64,000 bases of DNA, taken from contig NZ_BDAX01000013.1 in the NCBI RefSeq assembly GCF_001612665.1, positions 62,001 through 126,000 of the forward strand, in the 5' to 3' direction. Positions 56,801-64,000 of the stretch are shown here, one piece after another. Position 1 is the first letter of the stretch; the number at the start of each line of letters is the position of its first letter. This DNA is from Nocardia alba NBRC 108234 (GTDB lineage: Bacteria; Actinomycetota; Actinomycetes; Mycobacteriales; Mycobacteriaceae). Made by a program: the position numbers and the translations under genes. The notes under the pieces are model-generated. The model saw only the letters and a list, made by a program, of their open reading frames with translations, ran no database searches and was not told where the DNA came from.

Positions 56801-57553
56801 CGCCGCGGGTACCGCCTGCACGACCGGGGTGAACCGGCTGGTGATCCGGGCGACCCGCAGCCGCGACCGGTACAGCACCCGCGCCCGCGCGCCCAGCTGG
56901 TCCAGCTCGTAGGACTCCTGCCCGAACCCCTTCACCACCCGCACGCCGGCCACGGCGGCCTCGACCTGCATCGCCACTTCGGCGGCCCGCGCCTGCGCGT
57001 CCCAGTTCGCGGGGAACAGCTGGCGCTGGCTGCGCCGGGTGACGATCCACAGCCCCGGCAGTACTACCAGCGCGATCACGGTGAGCGCGGGCGACATCAC
57101 AGCCATCAGCACCAGTACCGCGAGCAGCAGCGCCACATTGCCCATGATCATGGGGATGAGCTGCAGGAACATCTGGATCAACGTGACATCGGTGATCGCC
57201 CTGCTCACCACCTGCCCGGTGCGCAACTGCGCCTGCTCGCGCCCGTTGAGCCGCAGCAGCGCGGCGAACAGATCACGACGCAGGTCGTGTTGCACGCCCA
57301 GCGACAGCTCCGAGGAGGCCACCCGGCGCGCGTACGACGATCCGAACCGTGCGGCCCCGATCACCAGCAACAGCACCACCCACGGCAGCACCGAGGCCGC
57401 GGTGGTGCTGAGGGTGTCGACCACATGCCGCACCACCAGCGGCAGCGCCGCGGTGAGCAGCGCCGCCGCCAGCGCACCGGTGTAGCTGATGATCACCAGC
57501 CGCCGGTGCTCGAGACAGCGACGGGTCAGGTAGCGAATCCAATCCGATCTCAT
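53807..57553 (-). CDS. Fused full-length ABC exporter (two membrane and two ATPase domains)
   Basis: A 1248-residue protein with order TMD1 (about 1-310), NBD1 (345-590), linker rich in Gly/Ala/Pro (about 620-690), TMD2 (700-985), NBD2 (1005-1240). NBD1 has Walker A GGAGSGKT (about 366), signature LSGGQRQR and Walker B LVLDDATSAID, where Asp replaces the catalytic Glu. NBD2 has Walker A GETGAGKST, Walker B LILDEATASLD (intact) but signature LSAGQRQ. The two ATP sites are therefore unequal, as in heterodimeric exporters and Rv0194. Its ATG overlaps the monooxygenase stop by four bases, so it is the last gene of a sulfonate-type operon. It probably exports a toxic product or drug. Confidence 0.92.
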   Translation of the reverse strand: MRSDWIRYLTRRCLEHRRLVIISYTGALAAALLTAALPLVVRHVVDTLSTTAASVLPWVVLLLVIGAARFGSSYARRVASSELSLGVQHDLRRDLFAALLRLNGREQAQLRTGQVVSRAITDVTLIQMFLQLIPMIMGNVALLLAVLVLMAVMSPALTVIALVVLPGLWIVTRRSQRQLFPANWDAQARAAEVAMQVEAAVAGVRVVKGFGQESYELDQLGARARVLYRSRLRVARITSRFTPVVQAVPAAGQALILVVGGLLALRQAITLGTFLAFMTYLAAFVGPVRQFSMLLTVSQQGKASLDRVREVIEAPDDADAAPRAAGTRGAAQAEVVAPPSIEFDSVAFGFDDTAILDGLDLRIGSGETVAIAGGAGSGKTILVSLLPALLEPDSGTVLFDGVDLRELPDPRAQVAMVFEDTHLMADTIRANVAYGRPDASDEQVRHALYLAAADEFVAALPQGLDTTIGERGQRLSGGQRQRIALARALLTEAPVLVLDDATSAIDAQVEEQIYQRIGAELRKRTTIVVAHRISTLALADRVAVLDGGRVAELGTLRELQQSGELFRALFTPPAVAGIGADPQYDTARAATEELWVAPEVDSDDDRTMEHLAKAFARRSAGAPAGPGAGVGGGMMASAPPSGDIAALLDRLPPVTGEPEVDPSFSHTPDTAFSLPRLLRPFTWPLLAGLGLVGLDAIAQVLIPFLVRYGIDHGVLAGARDVVIGAAALAIVVVVVDWAISVAQVRVTGRVGERLLYGLRVKTFAHLQRLGLQYYERELGGRIMTRMTTDVDGLSAFLQTGLATALTSTVTIAGVVAALLVIDAGLAVVVLVLLPVLGVATVAFRRASVPAYNLARERVSAVNAYLQENVDNITVTQAFRREAVNQTEFESRSWAYRDARLRSQVLMAVFFPCIELMSVIATAAVLAVGVHQVRDDVLTAGTLIAFLLYIELLFAPIQQLSQVFDSYQQAVVGVDRIGDLLRTPVDTPEAVDPLPVTRLDGAIELRSVSFGYSSRTRTVLDGLDLRIEPGQKVALVGETGAGKSTLVKLLARYYDPTEGAVLVDGVDIRRFRLRDFRKRLGVVPQEPFLFGDTVREAIAYGNPDAEPAEIEWAARAVGAHEMIAALEHGYYQPIGAHGRSLSAGQRQLLALARAQLVDPDILILDEATASLDLATEARVRAAVDVLTAGRTTIVVAHRLATAADADLIAVVGAGKLVQVGAHAELVAVDGPYRRLWAAYVGDEAQHISS

Positions 57554-58893
57554 CGGGCGGCCACGAGCGCGTCCGCGTCGTCGAACTGGTTCGCCGGCCG
57601 CGCGAGACCGTAGTGGCCGCGCAGCGTGGTCTCGGTGTACTCGGTGCGGAACAGGCCGCGCTCCTGCAGGATCGGGACCACCTCGTCGACGAAGCGTTCC
57701 AGGCCGGAGGGCAGCACCGCGGGCATGATGTTGAAGCCGTCGGCGGCGCCCTGGCGGAACCAGTCCTCGATGGCGTCGGCCACCTGCACCGCGGTGCCCG
57801 CGAAGGTGCGGTGCCCGCGTCCGCCGCCGAGCCGGGCGATCAGCTCGCGCAGGGTGAGTCGTTCGCGCCGGGCCAGATTCACGATCAGCGTGAAGCGGCT
57901 CTTCGCGCCCTCGATGTCGTCCTCGGTGGGCAGGTCCTCGGGCAGTTCGCTGTCCAGGTCGAGCTCGTCGACGGGCAGCTTGAATCGCTCGGCGAGTTGC
58001 TTGCGCGCGTACTCGGGCGAGATCAGCCGGGCCAGTTCCTCGTCGAGCTCGCGGGCCTGCTCCTCGGTGTCGCCGATGATCGGGACGATGCCGGGCAGGA
58101 TCTTGATGCTCTGCGGGTCACGACCGGCGGCGACGGTGCGGGCCTTGAGATCGGTGTAGAAGGCCTTGGCGTCGTCGAGGGTCTGCTGCGCGGTGAACAC
58201 GGCCTCGGCGTAGCGGGCGGCGAATTCCTTGCCGTCCTCCGACGATCCGGCCTGTACCAGCAGCGGATATCCCTGCGGGGAACGCGGCAGGTTCAGCGGG
58301 CCGTCCACCCGGAAGTGCTCGCCGTGGTGCAGGATCTTGCGCACCTTCGAGGCATCGGTGTGGATGCCGAGTTCCTTGTCGGCCAGCACGGCGTCGTCGT
58401 CCCAGCTGTCCCACAGTTTCGTTGCCACGTCGACGAATTCGGCGGCCTTCTCGTAGCGCAGCCGGTGGTCGGGGGTGTCGTCGAGACCGAAGTTGCGGGC
58501 CGCGTCGGCGCCGGCGGTGGTGACGATGTTCCAGCCCGCCCTGCCGTTGCTCGCCCAGTCCACCGACGCGAACCGGCGGGCGAGGTTGAAGGGATCGTTG
58601 TAGCTGGTAGAGGCCGTGGCGATGAGACCGATCCGGCTGGTCTGCACGGCGACCGCGGTCAGGATCACGGTCGGCTCCAGCTTGCCGCTCGGCCTGCGGC
58701 CGGGGTCGCCCATCAGCACCGGGCTGTCGGCGAAGAAGATCGAGTCGAGCTTGCCGCGCTCGGCGGTCTGCGCGAGCCGGACGTAGTAGTTGATGTCGGT
58801 GTGGGCGTGCGGATCGCTCTCCGGCAACCGCCACGCCGCTTCGTGGTGGCCGACCGACATCAGGAAGGCGTTGAGGTGCAAGTGTTTCGACAT
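57550..58893 (-). CDS. NtaA/SnaA/DszA-family FMN-dependent monooxygenase
   Basis: A 447-residue luciferase-like monooxygenase. Family marks are FFADSP, LEPTVILTAVAVQTSRIGLIAT, RVGWNIVTT-like NGRAGWNIVTT, the NFGLDDTPDHRLRYEKAAEF block and LPRSPQGYPLLVQAGSSEDG. Members cleave C-S or C-N bonds with reduced FMN and oxygen, for example in dibenzothiophene sulfone, alkyl sulfide or nitrilotriacetate use. Its reductase partner is not in the operon. Lies between ssuB and the exporter. Confidence 0.9.
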   Translation of the reverse strand: MSKHLHLNAFLMSVGHHEAAWRLPESDPHAHTDINYYVRLAQTAERGKLDSIFFADSPVLMGDPGRRPSGKLEPTVILTAVAVQTSRIGLIATASTSYNDPFNLARRFASVDWASNGRAGWNIVTTAGADAARNFGLDDTPDHRLRYEKAAEFVDVATKLWDSWDDDAVLADKELGIHTDASKVRKILHHGEHFRVDGPLNLPRSPQGYPLLVQAGSSEDGKEFAARYAEAVFTAQQTLDDAKAFYTDLKARTVAAGRDPQSIKILPGIVPIIGDTEEQARELDEELARLISPEYARKQLAERFKLPVDELDLDSELPEDLPTEDDIEGAKSRFTLIVNLARRERLTLRELIARLGGGRGHRTFAGTAVQVADAIEDWFRQGAADGFNIMPAVLPSGLERFVDEVVPILQERGLFRTEYTETTLRGHYGLARPANQFDDADALVAAR

Positions 58894-58905
58894 GTGAAGC
58901 GCCTT

Positions 58906-59646
58906 TCAGGCCGCGCGTTCGGCGACGCCGAGTGCGGTGAGCAGGGTGTGACGAATGCGCCCGAACGCGGGCAGGCTCGGATCGCGCTCGCCGCTCAGCT
59001 CGACCGGAATGTCGAGCGAGAGGCGGCCGTCATCGAGCACGATCACCCGGTCGGCCAGTGCCACAGCCTCATCGACATCGTGGGTGACCAGCAGGACGGT
59101 CGGGCGATGCCTGCTGATCAGGTCCCGCAGCAGGGCGTGCATCTTGATCCGGGTGAGCGCGTCGAGCGCGCCGAAGGGTTCGTCGGCCAGGAGCAGATCG
59201 GGTTCACCGACCAACGAGCGAGCCAGCGAGACCCGTTGCTGTTCACCACCGGAGAGCTCCCTCGGCCAGGCGCGTTCGCGGCCGGCGAGGCCGACTTCCG
59301 CGAGTACCCGCTCGCCCGCGGCGCGGCGCGATCTCGGCTGTCCGTAGAGCACATTGGGCAACACCCGCTGCCAGGGCAGCAGCCGCGAATCCTGGAACAC
59401 CACCGAGGTTTTCGCCGGTATCCGCAGCGTGCCCGCACCGTCGACGTCGTAATCGAGGCCGGCCAGTGCCCGCAGCAGCGTGCTCTTGCCCGAGCCGCTG
59501 CGTCCGAGCAGGGCGACGAACTGTCCGGGCGCGATGGTCAGATCGATCGAATCCAGCACCGTGCGGTCACCGAATTTGCGCGTCAGCGAACGAACCTCCA
59601 CCCCGGTGACCTCGGGCTCGCTCACCCCGCGATAGTGCGTCGCCAT
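58906..59646 (-). CDS. SsuB-like ABC transporter ATPase
   Basis: A 246-residue ATPase of the nitrate/sulfonate/taurine importer group. Walker A is LLGRSGSGKSTLLRAL, signature LSGGEQQRVSLARSL, Walker B LLLADEPFGALDALT, and the H-loop VTHDVDEAVAL. The ATG at 59646 has GGAGGG eight bases upstream and overlaps the permease end by 25 bp; the longer frame to 60273 is antisense-like noise in the permease gene. It energises import through the adjacent permease. Confidence 0.92.
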   Translation of the reverse strand: MATHYRGVSEPEVTGVEVRSLTRKFGDRTVLDSIDLTIAPGQFVALLGRSGSGKSTLLRALAGLDYDVDGAGTLRIPAKTSVVFQDSRLLPWQRVLPNVLYGQPRSRRAAGERVLAEVGLAGRERAWPRELSGGEQQRVSLARSLVGEPDLLLADEPFGALDALTRIKMHALLRDLISRHRPTVLLVTHDVDEAVALADRVIVLDDGRLSLDIPVELSGERDPSLPAFGRIRHTLLTALGVAERAA

Positions 59647-60473
59647 GACAGCACCCTCCGTTCCACCAGCCGGATCGCCGAATCCGAAGCCAAGCCGAAG
59701 ATGGCGTAGACGACCAGGCCGACCAGGATCACGTCGGCCTGTCCGTAGTTCTGCGCGTTCGACATCATCTTGCCGAGACCGTCGATGGCGTTGACCGTCT
59801 CGACCACGATCAGGACCAGCCAAGCACTGGTGACCGACATTCGCAGCCCGAGGAAGAAGCCCGGCAACGATCCGGGCAGCACCACGCTGCGAATGAACTC
59901 CGCGCGCGAAACCCCCTGTACCTCCGACAGTTCCACCAGCTTCTGGTCGATCGTGGTGAGCGAGGCGTGAGTCTGGATGTACATGTGCACGACCACGCCG
60001 AGGGTGATGAGCACGAGCTTGAATTCCTCGCCGATACCGAGCCACAGGATCATCAGCGGAATCAGGCCGAGGGTGGGAATGGCCCGCTTGATCTGGACCG
60101 GGCCGTCGATGAGCGATTCGCCCCACCGGGACAGGCCGGCGATCACGGCGAGCGTGGTGCCGATGAGTACACCGACGACCATGCCGATCAGTACGCGTTG
60201 CAGCGACACCCCCAGGTTGGCCAGCAGCGGGCCGTCGACCAGCAACTCCCATCCGGTCTGCAGGACGGTCCACGGGGCCGACAGTTTGCGCGGGTCGATC
60301 AGTTCGAGCAGGGAGCCCGCGGCCCAGGCCGCGACCACCAGGAGCACGCCGAGCAGGCGAGCGGCGGGGACGGCCTTGCGCAGGCCGAGCCGGCGCAGGG
60401 TGCGTCGTTCGACGAAACCGTCATCGATCGTTTTCGTGACCGGAATCGTGGTGCGAGGCAGGGCGATTGTCAT
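59622..60473 (-). CDS. SsuC-like ABC transporter permease
   Basis: A 283-residue membrane protein with about six helices and the permease signature EVQGVSRAEFIRSVVLPGSLP, the coupling loop to the ATPase. Typical of sulfonate/taurine importers. Its ATG overlaps the stop of the substrate-binding protein gene by four bases. Confidence 0.92.
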   Translation of the reverse strand: MTIALPRTTIPVTKTIDDGFVERRTLRRLGLRKAVPAARLLGVLLVVAAWAAGSLLELIDPRKLSAPWTVLQTGWELLVDGPLLANLGVSLQRVLIGMVVGVLIGTTLAVIAGLSRWGESLIDGPVQIKRAIPTLGLIPLMILWLGIGEEFKLVLITLGVVVHMYIQTHASLTTIDQKLVELSEVQGVSRAEFIRSVVLPGSLPGFFLGLRMSVTSAWLVLIVVETVNAIDGLGKMMSNAQNYGQADVILVGLVVYAIFGLASDSAIRLVERRVLSWRRTIAG

Positions 60474-61513
60474 TGCTGCCCCTTGGTCCGGTACGTCGCC
60501 GACACCGCGTCGAACGCGATCTTCTCGAATCGGCGGTCGAACAGTTCGGCGGCGGGGAAGGAATTACCGAAGAAACCGGCCTTGGTCACCAGATCGATCG
60601 TCTCCTGTTCCCAGGAGATCGCCTCGTTCCAATTCTCCGGGAAATACGGCTTTTCCGTCGTGGCGACAATGCGTTTGCCATCTTCGACCGAGACCGTCTG
60701 ATCCTTGACGTAGTACGCGTCGATCCATTCCGTGGGATGTTCCCAGGCCCACACCTCGCCGCGGGCCCAGAATTTCACGAATTCGGCGACGGCGGCGGCT
60801 TTGCTGTCGTCGCGCAACACCGAGGTCGGCGCCCACAGCACGGTCAGCGCGTCGACTGCGGGAGTGTCGATCGCGGTGGCGCCGTCGACGCGATACTTGT
60901 CGAGGTACTTGGTCAGGGTCGGTTCGCCGAACGGGGCGACGTCGATCTCCTTGGCCTGCAGGGCGGTGAGGAACTTCGTGCTCGGCAGCTCCACGAGCTG
61001 CACCTCGTCGGTGCGGATACCGGCCGCCTTCAGCGTGCGCAACACCACCAAACCCTGCGCCTGACCCGGGGAGAAGCCGATCTTCTTCCCGCGCAGCCCG
61101 TCGAGGCTGGTGAAGCGCGATCCGGGGGCGGTGGCCAGCTTGTACAGCGGGGTCGTGCGCACCTTGACGCCGACGATCTTCGCGTCGAGGCCGCTGGCGT
61201 GCGCGTGGATCGGCGGAATGCCCGCATTGGTGGCCAGGTCCACCGAGCCGCCGCGGAAGGCCTGGATGACATCGGGCCCGGCCTGCACCGCCGGCCACGA
61301 CGACACCGTGAACGAGAGCTTGTTCAGCTCTCCCGACGCGGTCAGCGCCACCTTGGCGGTATTGGCCGCGACCGCGAGCGAGACCCCGGCGGGGACCTGG
61401 GTGGGCAGCGGCCCCGTCAGCGCGGCGCCGTTCTCGTCGCTGGTGGCGCAGGAGACCGCCAGCAAAGAGGCCGCCGCGGCGAGAAGTGCTATTCGTCGAA
61501 TATTTTTACGCAA
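60470..61513 (-). CDS. SsuA-like substrate-binding lipoprotein
   Basis: A 347-residue periplasmic-type binding protein. The signal peptide ends at a lipobox-like LLAVSC, Cys22. The body follows the sulfonate-binding SsuA/NMT1-like fold (GIPPIHAHASG, KKIGFSPGQAQGLVVLRTL, WAPTSVLRDD). The apparent start is TTG at 61513 (MRKNIRRIALLAAAASL), a rare start codon that may lower expression. First gene of the five-gene overlapping operon. Confidence 0.88.
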   Translation of the reverse strand: MRKNIRRIALLAAAASLLAVSCATSDENGAALTGPLPTQVPAGVSLAVAANTAKVALTASGELNKLSFTVSSWPAVQAGPDVIQAFRGGSVDLATNAGIPPIHAHASGLDAKIVGVKVRTTPLYKLATAPGSRFTSLDGLRGKKIGFSPGQAQGLVVLRTLKAAGIRTDEVQLVELPSTKFLTALQAKEIDVAPFGEPTLTKYLDKYRVDGATAIDTPAVDALTVLWAPTSVLRDDSKAAAVAEFVKFWARGEVWAWEHPTEWIDAYYVKDQTVSVEDGKRIVATTEKPYFPENWNEAISWEQETIDLVTKAGFFGNSFPAAELFDRRFEKIAFDAVSATYRTKGQQ

Positions 61514-61685
61514 GGTGATTTCCCGGAGATGATCGAAGAATTGTCGGCGACGGAATTCTCACCGCGACAACACAGCACATCCGACGTGGCCCGGGCGACG
61601 CCGGACTGCATTTTGTTCATAGTGTCAACTGTCGCGGGTGTCGCCGGTTCCGGTCAATATTCGACTGTCTTAAAATAACCACGAA
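61514..61685. promoter_or_regulatory. Upstream region of the sulfonate operon
   Basis: 172 bp, clearly richer in A and T than the surroundings. Minus-strand TTGACA (near 61627) and TTGACC (near 61655) could be -35 elements, but a matching -10 is not clear. The end of the ROK gene borders it. No gene seen. Confidence 0.35.
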
Positions 61686-62813
61686 TCAAACTGCCTGCGC
61701 GACAACCGTGCTCAGCGGATCACTGAACAATTCCTGCAACACCACGCCGGCGGCCGCCATCACCAGCACCTGCCCGGGGAACGTCGACGCGAAGATCACC
61801 TCGCCCGGATCGGCGCCGATGGTCGAGTGGGCGCGCACCGCCTCGTCGTAGGCTTCGCGCACGCCGGGCACCGTGATCAGGCCACGGTCGATCAGCACCA
61901 ACGCTTCCGGGTCGATCAGATCGATCAGCGCCGCGGCGACCTCACCCATCACCCTGGCGCGCTCGATGAAGTACTCGCGTTGCGGGCCGCCCGCCGCGGC
62001 CGCCGCCACCACCGCGGGGAAACCGTCGAACCGGCCGACCGTCTCGGCGCGCGCCAGCAACGCGTGGTCCCCGAGTGCCTCCAGCGCGAATCTGTTGGTG
62101 GTGCCGAGCAATCGGGCGATCGAGCCCGCCCCGAAATGCGGCCCGCAGTTGACGCGGCCGTGCACGGCGATGGCGGCATCGATCACATTGCCGACGAACA
62201 GCACGATCGAACTCGCCGAGCCGCGTAGTCGGCCGTAGAGCTGTTCGGCGTGCACCGTCGCGCGGGTGTGACTGTCCACGCTGACCGGCAACCCGGTTCG
62301 GGCGCTGAGGTATTCGCGCACCGGCACGTCACGCCAGCGCAGGTAGGAGTGTTCGACGACCGAACCCGTGGCGGCGTCGACACGCCCGCCGATCGCCACC
62401 CCGAGACCGCGGATGCGCACCTGATCGGCGAGGTTCGCCCCGACCGCGCGCACGCGGTCCACCACGGCGTCGAGGATGTCGTACGGGGCGTGGGTGCGAT
62501 GGGGCACCTGCTCCCTGTGCAGCACCGACCCGGCGATATCGACCACCGCGACGGTGATCTGCACCGCCGCGATATGCACCGCGATCACCACATTGCCGGC
62601 AGCGTCCAACGCGATCGGACTGTGCGGCCTGCCAACGCCGCCCGGGCCGGGCGACTCGGGCAGTTCGACGAGCAGTCCCGCCTCGACCAGCGCCCGGCTC
62701 TGCCAGGTGACCGTGGCGGGTGACACCCCGGCATGCCTGGCCACCACGCTGCGCGGTGCCGACCCGAGGTCGAGCACCGCCCGCAATACCGCCCCCGCGC
62801 TACTGTTCGCCAT
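61686..62813 (-). CDS. ROK family transcriptional regulator
   Basis: A 375-residue protein with an N-terminal winged helix (SVVARHAGVSPATVTWQSRALVEAGL) and a ROK sugar-kinase-like domain (GVAIGGRVDAATGSVV, HFGAGSIARLLGTTNR, LVLIDRG). The zinc/CxCGxxGC signature of sugar-kinase ROK members is not present, so it is probably a sensor, not an enzyme. The ATG at 62813 has GAGGTGG upstream; the frame is open to 62900. Same strand and directly upstream of the sulfonate operon, so it may regulate it. Confidence 0.85.
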   Translation of the reverse strand: MANSSAGAVLRAVLDLGSAPRSVVARHAGVSPATVTWQSRALVEAGLLVELPESPGPGGVGRPHSPIALDAAGNVVIAVHIAAVQITVAVVDIAGSVLHREQVPHRTHAPYDILDAVVDRVRAVGANLADQVRIRGLGVAIGGRVDAATGSVVEHSYLRWRDVPVREYLSARTGLPVSVDSHTRATVHAEQLYGRLRGSASSIVLFVGNVIDAAIAVHGRVNCGPHFGAGSIARLLGTTNRFALEALGDHALLARAETVGRFDGFPAVVAAAAAGGPQREYFIERARVMGEVAAALIDLIDPEALVLIDRGLITVPGVREAYDEAVRAHSTIGADPGEVIFASTFPGQVLVMAAAGVVLQELFSDPLSTVVAQAV

Positions 62814-62907
62814 GCGCCACCTCGCCATCACCGCCGTTCGCTCACCGTACGGAGCGCGGCGGCCACAGCGAAGCGTTCGACGCACCGTGATCGCAAGCAT
62901 CGGCCCT

Positions 62908-62913
62908 TACACT
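62908..62913 (+). promoter_or_regulatory. -10 box of the FmdB-like gene (leaderless)
   Basis: TACACT six bases before the ATG at 62920, with no ribosome-binding site, predicts transcription starting at the start codon. Confidence 0.5.
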
Positions 62914-62919
62914 GGGCCG

Positions 62920-63141
62920 ATGCCGAACTACAGCTTCCGGTGTCGCTCCTGCGGCGACACGTTCGACGTCAACCGGCCGATGGCGCAATCCTCGGATCCG
63001 GCGACGTGCCCGGCCGGCCACGACGACACCGTCAAACTGCTCACCACCTTCGCGGCGGTGGGACGCGGCTCCGCGCCCGCACCCACCCCCGCGCCACGTG
63101 CGGCGGGCGGCGGTTGCTGCGGCGGTGGCGGCTGCTGCTGA
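62920..63141 (+). CDS. FmdB-family zinc ribbon protein with Gly-Cys tail
   Basis: A 73-residue protein. The N-terminus PNYSFRCRSCGDTFDV is the FmdB/CxxC zinc ribbon, with a second ligand set at TCPAGHDD. The C-terminus is a Gly/Cys tail ending GGGCCGGGGCC, which could bind metal. Function unknown; members have been proposed as regulators. The ATG is at 62920. Confidence 0.85.
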   Translation: MPNYSFRCRSCGDTFDVNRPMAQSSDPATCPAGHDDTVKLLTTFAAVGRGSAPAPTPAPRAAGGGCCGGGGCC

Positions 63142-63156
63142 CCCGCCGCCCGGTCG

Positions 63157-63432
63157 TCAGTCGCGGCGGTCGACGTGGCCGAGATCGCGATCGGGGGCGA
63201 TCCGGTCGCGCACGCGCTGCTTGAGCACGGCGATATCGGGAAAACCCCCGTCCGCCTTCCGTTCCCACAGTTGTTCGCCGTCCAGGGTGATGCGGAAGAT
63301 GCCGCCCTGGCCGGGAACCAGCGCCACTTCGCCGAGTTCGGTGGCGAACGTGGTCAGCAGTTCCTGCGCCATCCAGCTCGCGCGGAGCAGCCAGCGGCAT
63401 TGGGTGCAGTATTCGATCGCGATGCGGGGCAC
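63157..63432 (-). CDS. SelT/SelW/SelH (Rdx) family redox protein
   Basis: A 91-residue thioredoxin-like protein. The redox pair is in IEYCTQCRWLLRA (CxxC), and the end has GGIFRITLDGEQLWERKADGGFP, the family core. It would act in thiol-disulfide exchange; the bacterial role is uncertain. The GTG at 63432 starts at the family's usual VPRIAIEYC; the frame to 63786 covers the next gene. Confidence 0.88.
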   Translation of the reverse strand: MPRIAIEYCTQCRWLLRASWMAQELLTTFATELGEVALVPGQGGIFRITLDGEQLWERKADGGFPDIAVLKQRVRDRIAPDRDLGHVDRRD

Positions 63433-63449
63433 GTGAGCAGTATCGCGGT

Positions 63450-63839
63450 TCAGGCCTGGAACGTCCCGTCGAGGTAGACCCAGGCCCCGTCGACCCGCAC
63501 GAAGGTACTCAGCTCGTGCATGGCGTCCCTGGCACCGTCGAGCTTGTAGTGGGCGATGAACTCCACGGTGCCGTTGTCGTCGAACGGGCCGCCCCGCTGC
63601 GTGCCCACGATCTCGAGGAACAACCACCGCTGATCCCGTTCGAGTTCGAGCTGGGCGGGGCGAGTGCTCGGGTGCCACGAACGCAGCAGGTAGTCCGCGT
63701 CGCCGACGACATAGGCGGTGTAGCGGGACCGCATCAACGTCTCCGCGGTGGGCGCGGCCTTCTCTCCGGACAGAATCGGGCCACAACAGCTGTCGAACGG
63801 CTCACCACGTCGGCACGGACACGCCTTCACTTCACCCAT
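63450..63839 (-). CDS. YchJ-like SEC-C motif protein
   Basis: A 129-residue protein. Two cysteine clusters near the N-terminus, CPCRRGEPFDSCC, form the zinc-binding SEC-C motif, followed by the YchJ core MRSRYTAYVVGDADYLLRSWHPSTRP. Function unknown. The ATG at 63839 has GCAGGATGA nearby. Lies 17 bp upstream of the Rdx gene on the same strand. Confidence 0.88.
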   Translation of the reverse strand: MGEVKACPCRRGEPFDSCCGPILSGEKAAPTAETLMRSRYTAYVVGDADYLLRSWHPSTRPAQLELERDQRWLFLEIVGTQRGGPFDDNGTVEFIAHYKLDGARDAMHELSTFVRVDGAWVYLDGTFQA

Positions 63840-63909
63840 CCCGTCATCCTGCCGCAATCACCACTCGCCACCCGGCGCACCCCGGTTCCGGTCTGCCGCC
63901 GCGCGCCGA

Positions 63910-64000
63910 TCACCCGATCGGCTGGCGCGCGAGCGCGGCGAGCTCCAAGGCCCGCGCCAGGTCGGCGGTCTGATTCCGCCACCGCCGCAGATCGGTGACA
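63910..64000 (-). CDS. Partial gene at the right edge (3' end only)
   Basis: The minus strand reads VTDLRRWRNQTADLARALELAALARQPIG to a TGA at 63910-63912. Composition suggests a real C-terminus of a helical protein, but it is too short to name. Confidence 0.4.
   Translation of the reverse strand, partial: VTDLRRWRNQTADLARALELAALARQPIG

Overview
The window is high-GC DNA from a mycolic-acid actinomycete, most likely Nocardia or a close relative (Nocardiaceae). From memory of the families, much of the gene order between about 6.6 and 51.9 kb matches, in pieces, the Mycobacterium tuberculosis Rv3229c-Rv3268 neighbourhood: secA1, a wax ester/TAG synthase, a DUF6912 gene, the DesA3 desaturase with its reductase, the hibernation factor, comF, lpqB-mtrB-mtrA, tmk, sahH, the TetR-rubredoxin-alkB group, fbiAB, whiB2, pmmA, a SIS gene, manA, a TIGR03089 gene, a LytR-CpsA-Psr protein, rmlD, wbbL and a mannose-1-phosphate guanylyltransferase. 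Extra genes typical of Nocardia/Rhodococcus sit between these blocks. No rRNA, tRNA, CRISPR array, transposase or prophage was seen.

Layout: 0-5.0 kb, a coupled operon (reductase, glycosyltransferase, adenylate-forming ligase) facing a PapA5-like acyltransferase, probably for an unidentified lipid. 5.1-6.5 kb, two small toxin-antitoxin modules (BrnT/BrnA-like and VapBC). 6.6-9.4 kb, secA. 9.6-16.4 kb, lipid genes (WS/DGAT, ferredoxin reductase, two tandem acyl desaturases) and bluB. 16.4-24.7 kb, hpf, comF, lpqB-mtrB-mtrA, tmk and sahH. 24.8-28.4 kb, alkane oxidation: alkB1, then the alkB2-rubA-rubB-tetR operon. 28.5-31.4 kb, fbiA-fbiB-NUDIX for coenzyme F420. 31.8-37.5 kb, whiB2 and GDP-mannose precursor genes, interrupted by a 68-bp tandem repeat array.

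37.6-39.8 kb holds two paralogous cation diffusion facilitators separated by duplicated inverted-repeat-flanked elements. 39.8-46.5 kb holds an FAD oxidoreductase, a TetR/DUF4267 pair with three inverted repeats between them, a CitA/CitB-like two-component system and a cytochrome P450. 46.5-51.9 kb is cell-envelope assembly (LCP ligase, RmlD, WbbL, mannose-1-P guanylyltransferase). 51.9-53.5 kb is a carboxylesterase. 53.8-62.8 kb is an overlapping operon with a sulfonate-type ABC importer, an NtaA/DszA-type flavin monooxygenase and, unexpectedly, a fused full-length ABC exporter, next to a ROK regulator. The right end has three small cysteine-rich proteins (FmdB, SelT/W-like, YchJ-like).

Functionally the window links envelope building (GDP-mannose, rhamnosyl linker, LCP ligation, MtrAB control), lipid modification (desaturases, acyltransferases, alkane hydroxylases), F420 cofactor synthesis and organosulfur scavenging. 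Many genes have a TANNNT box 5-8 nt before the start codon, pointing to widespread leaderless transcription. The best candidates for undescribed biology are the importer-monooxygenase-exporter operon, the lipid operon at the left end, the shared palindrome before the desaturase genes, and the two repeat families.
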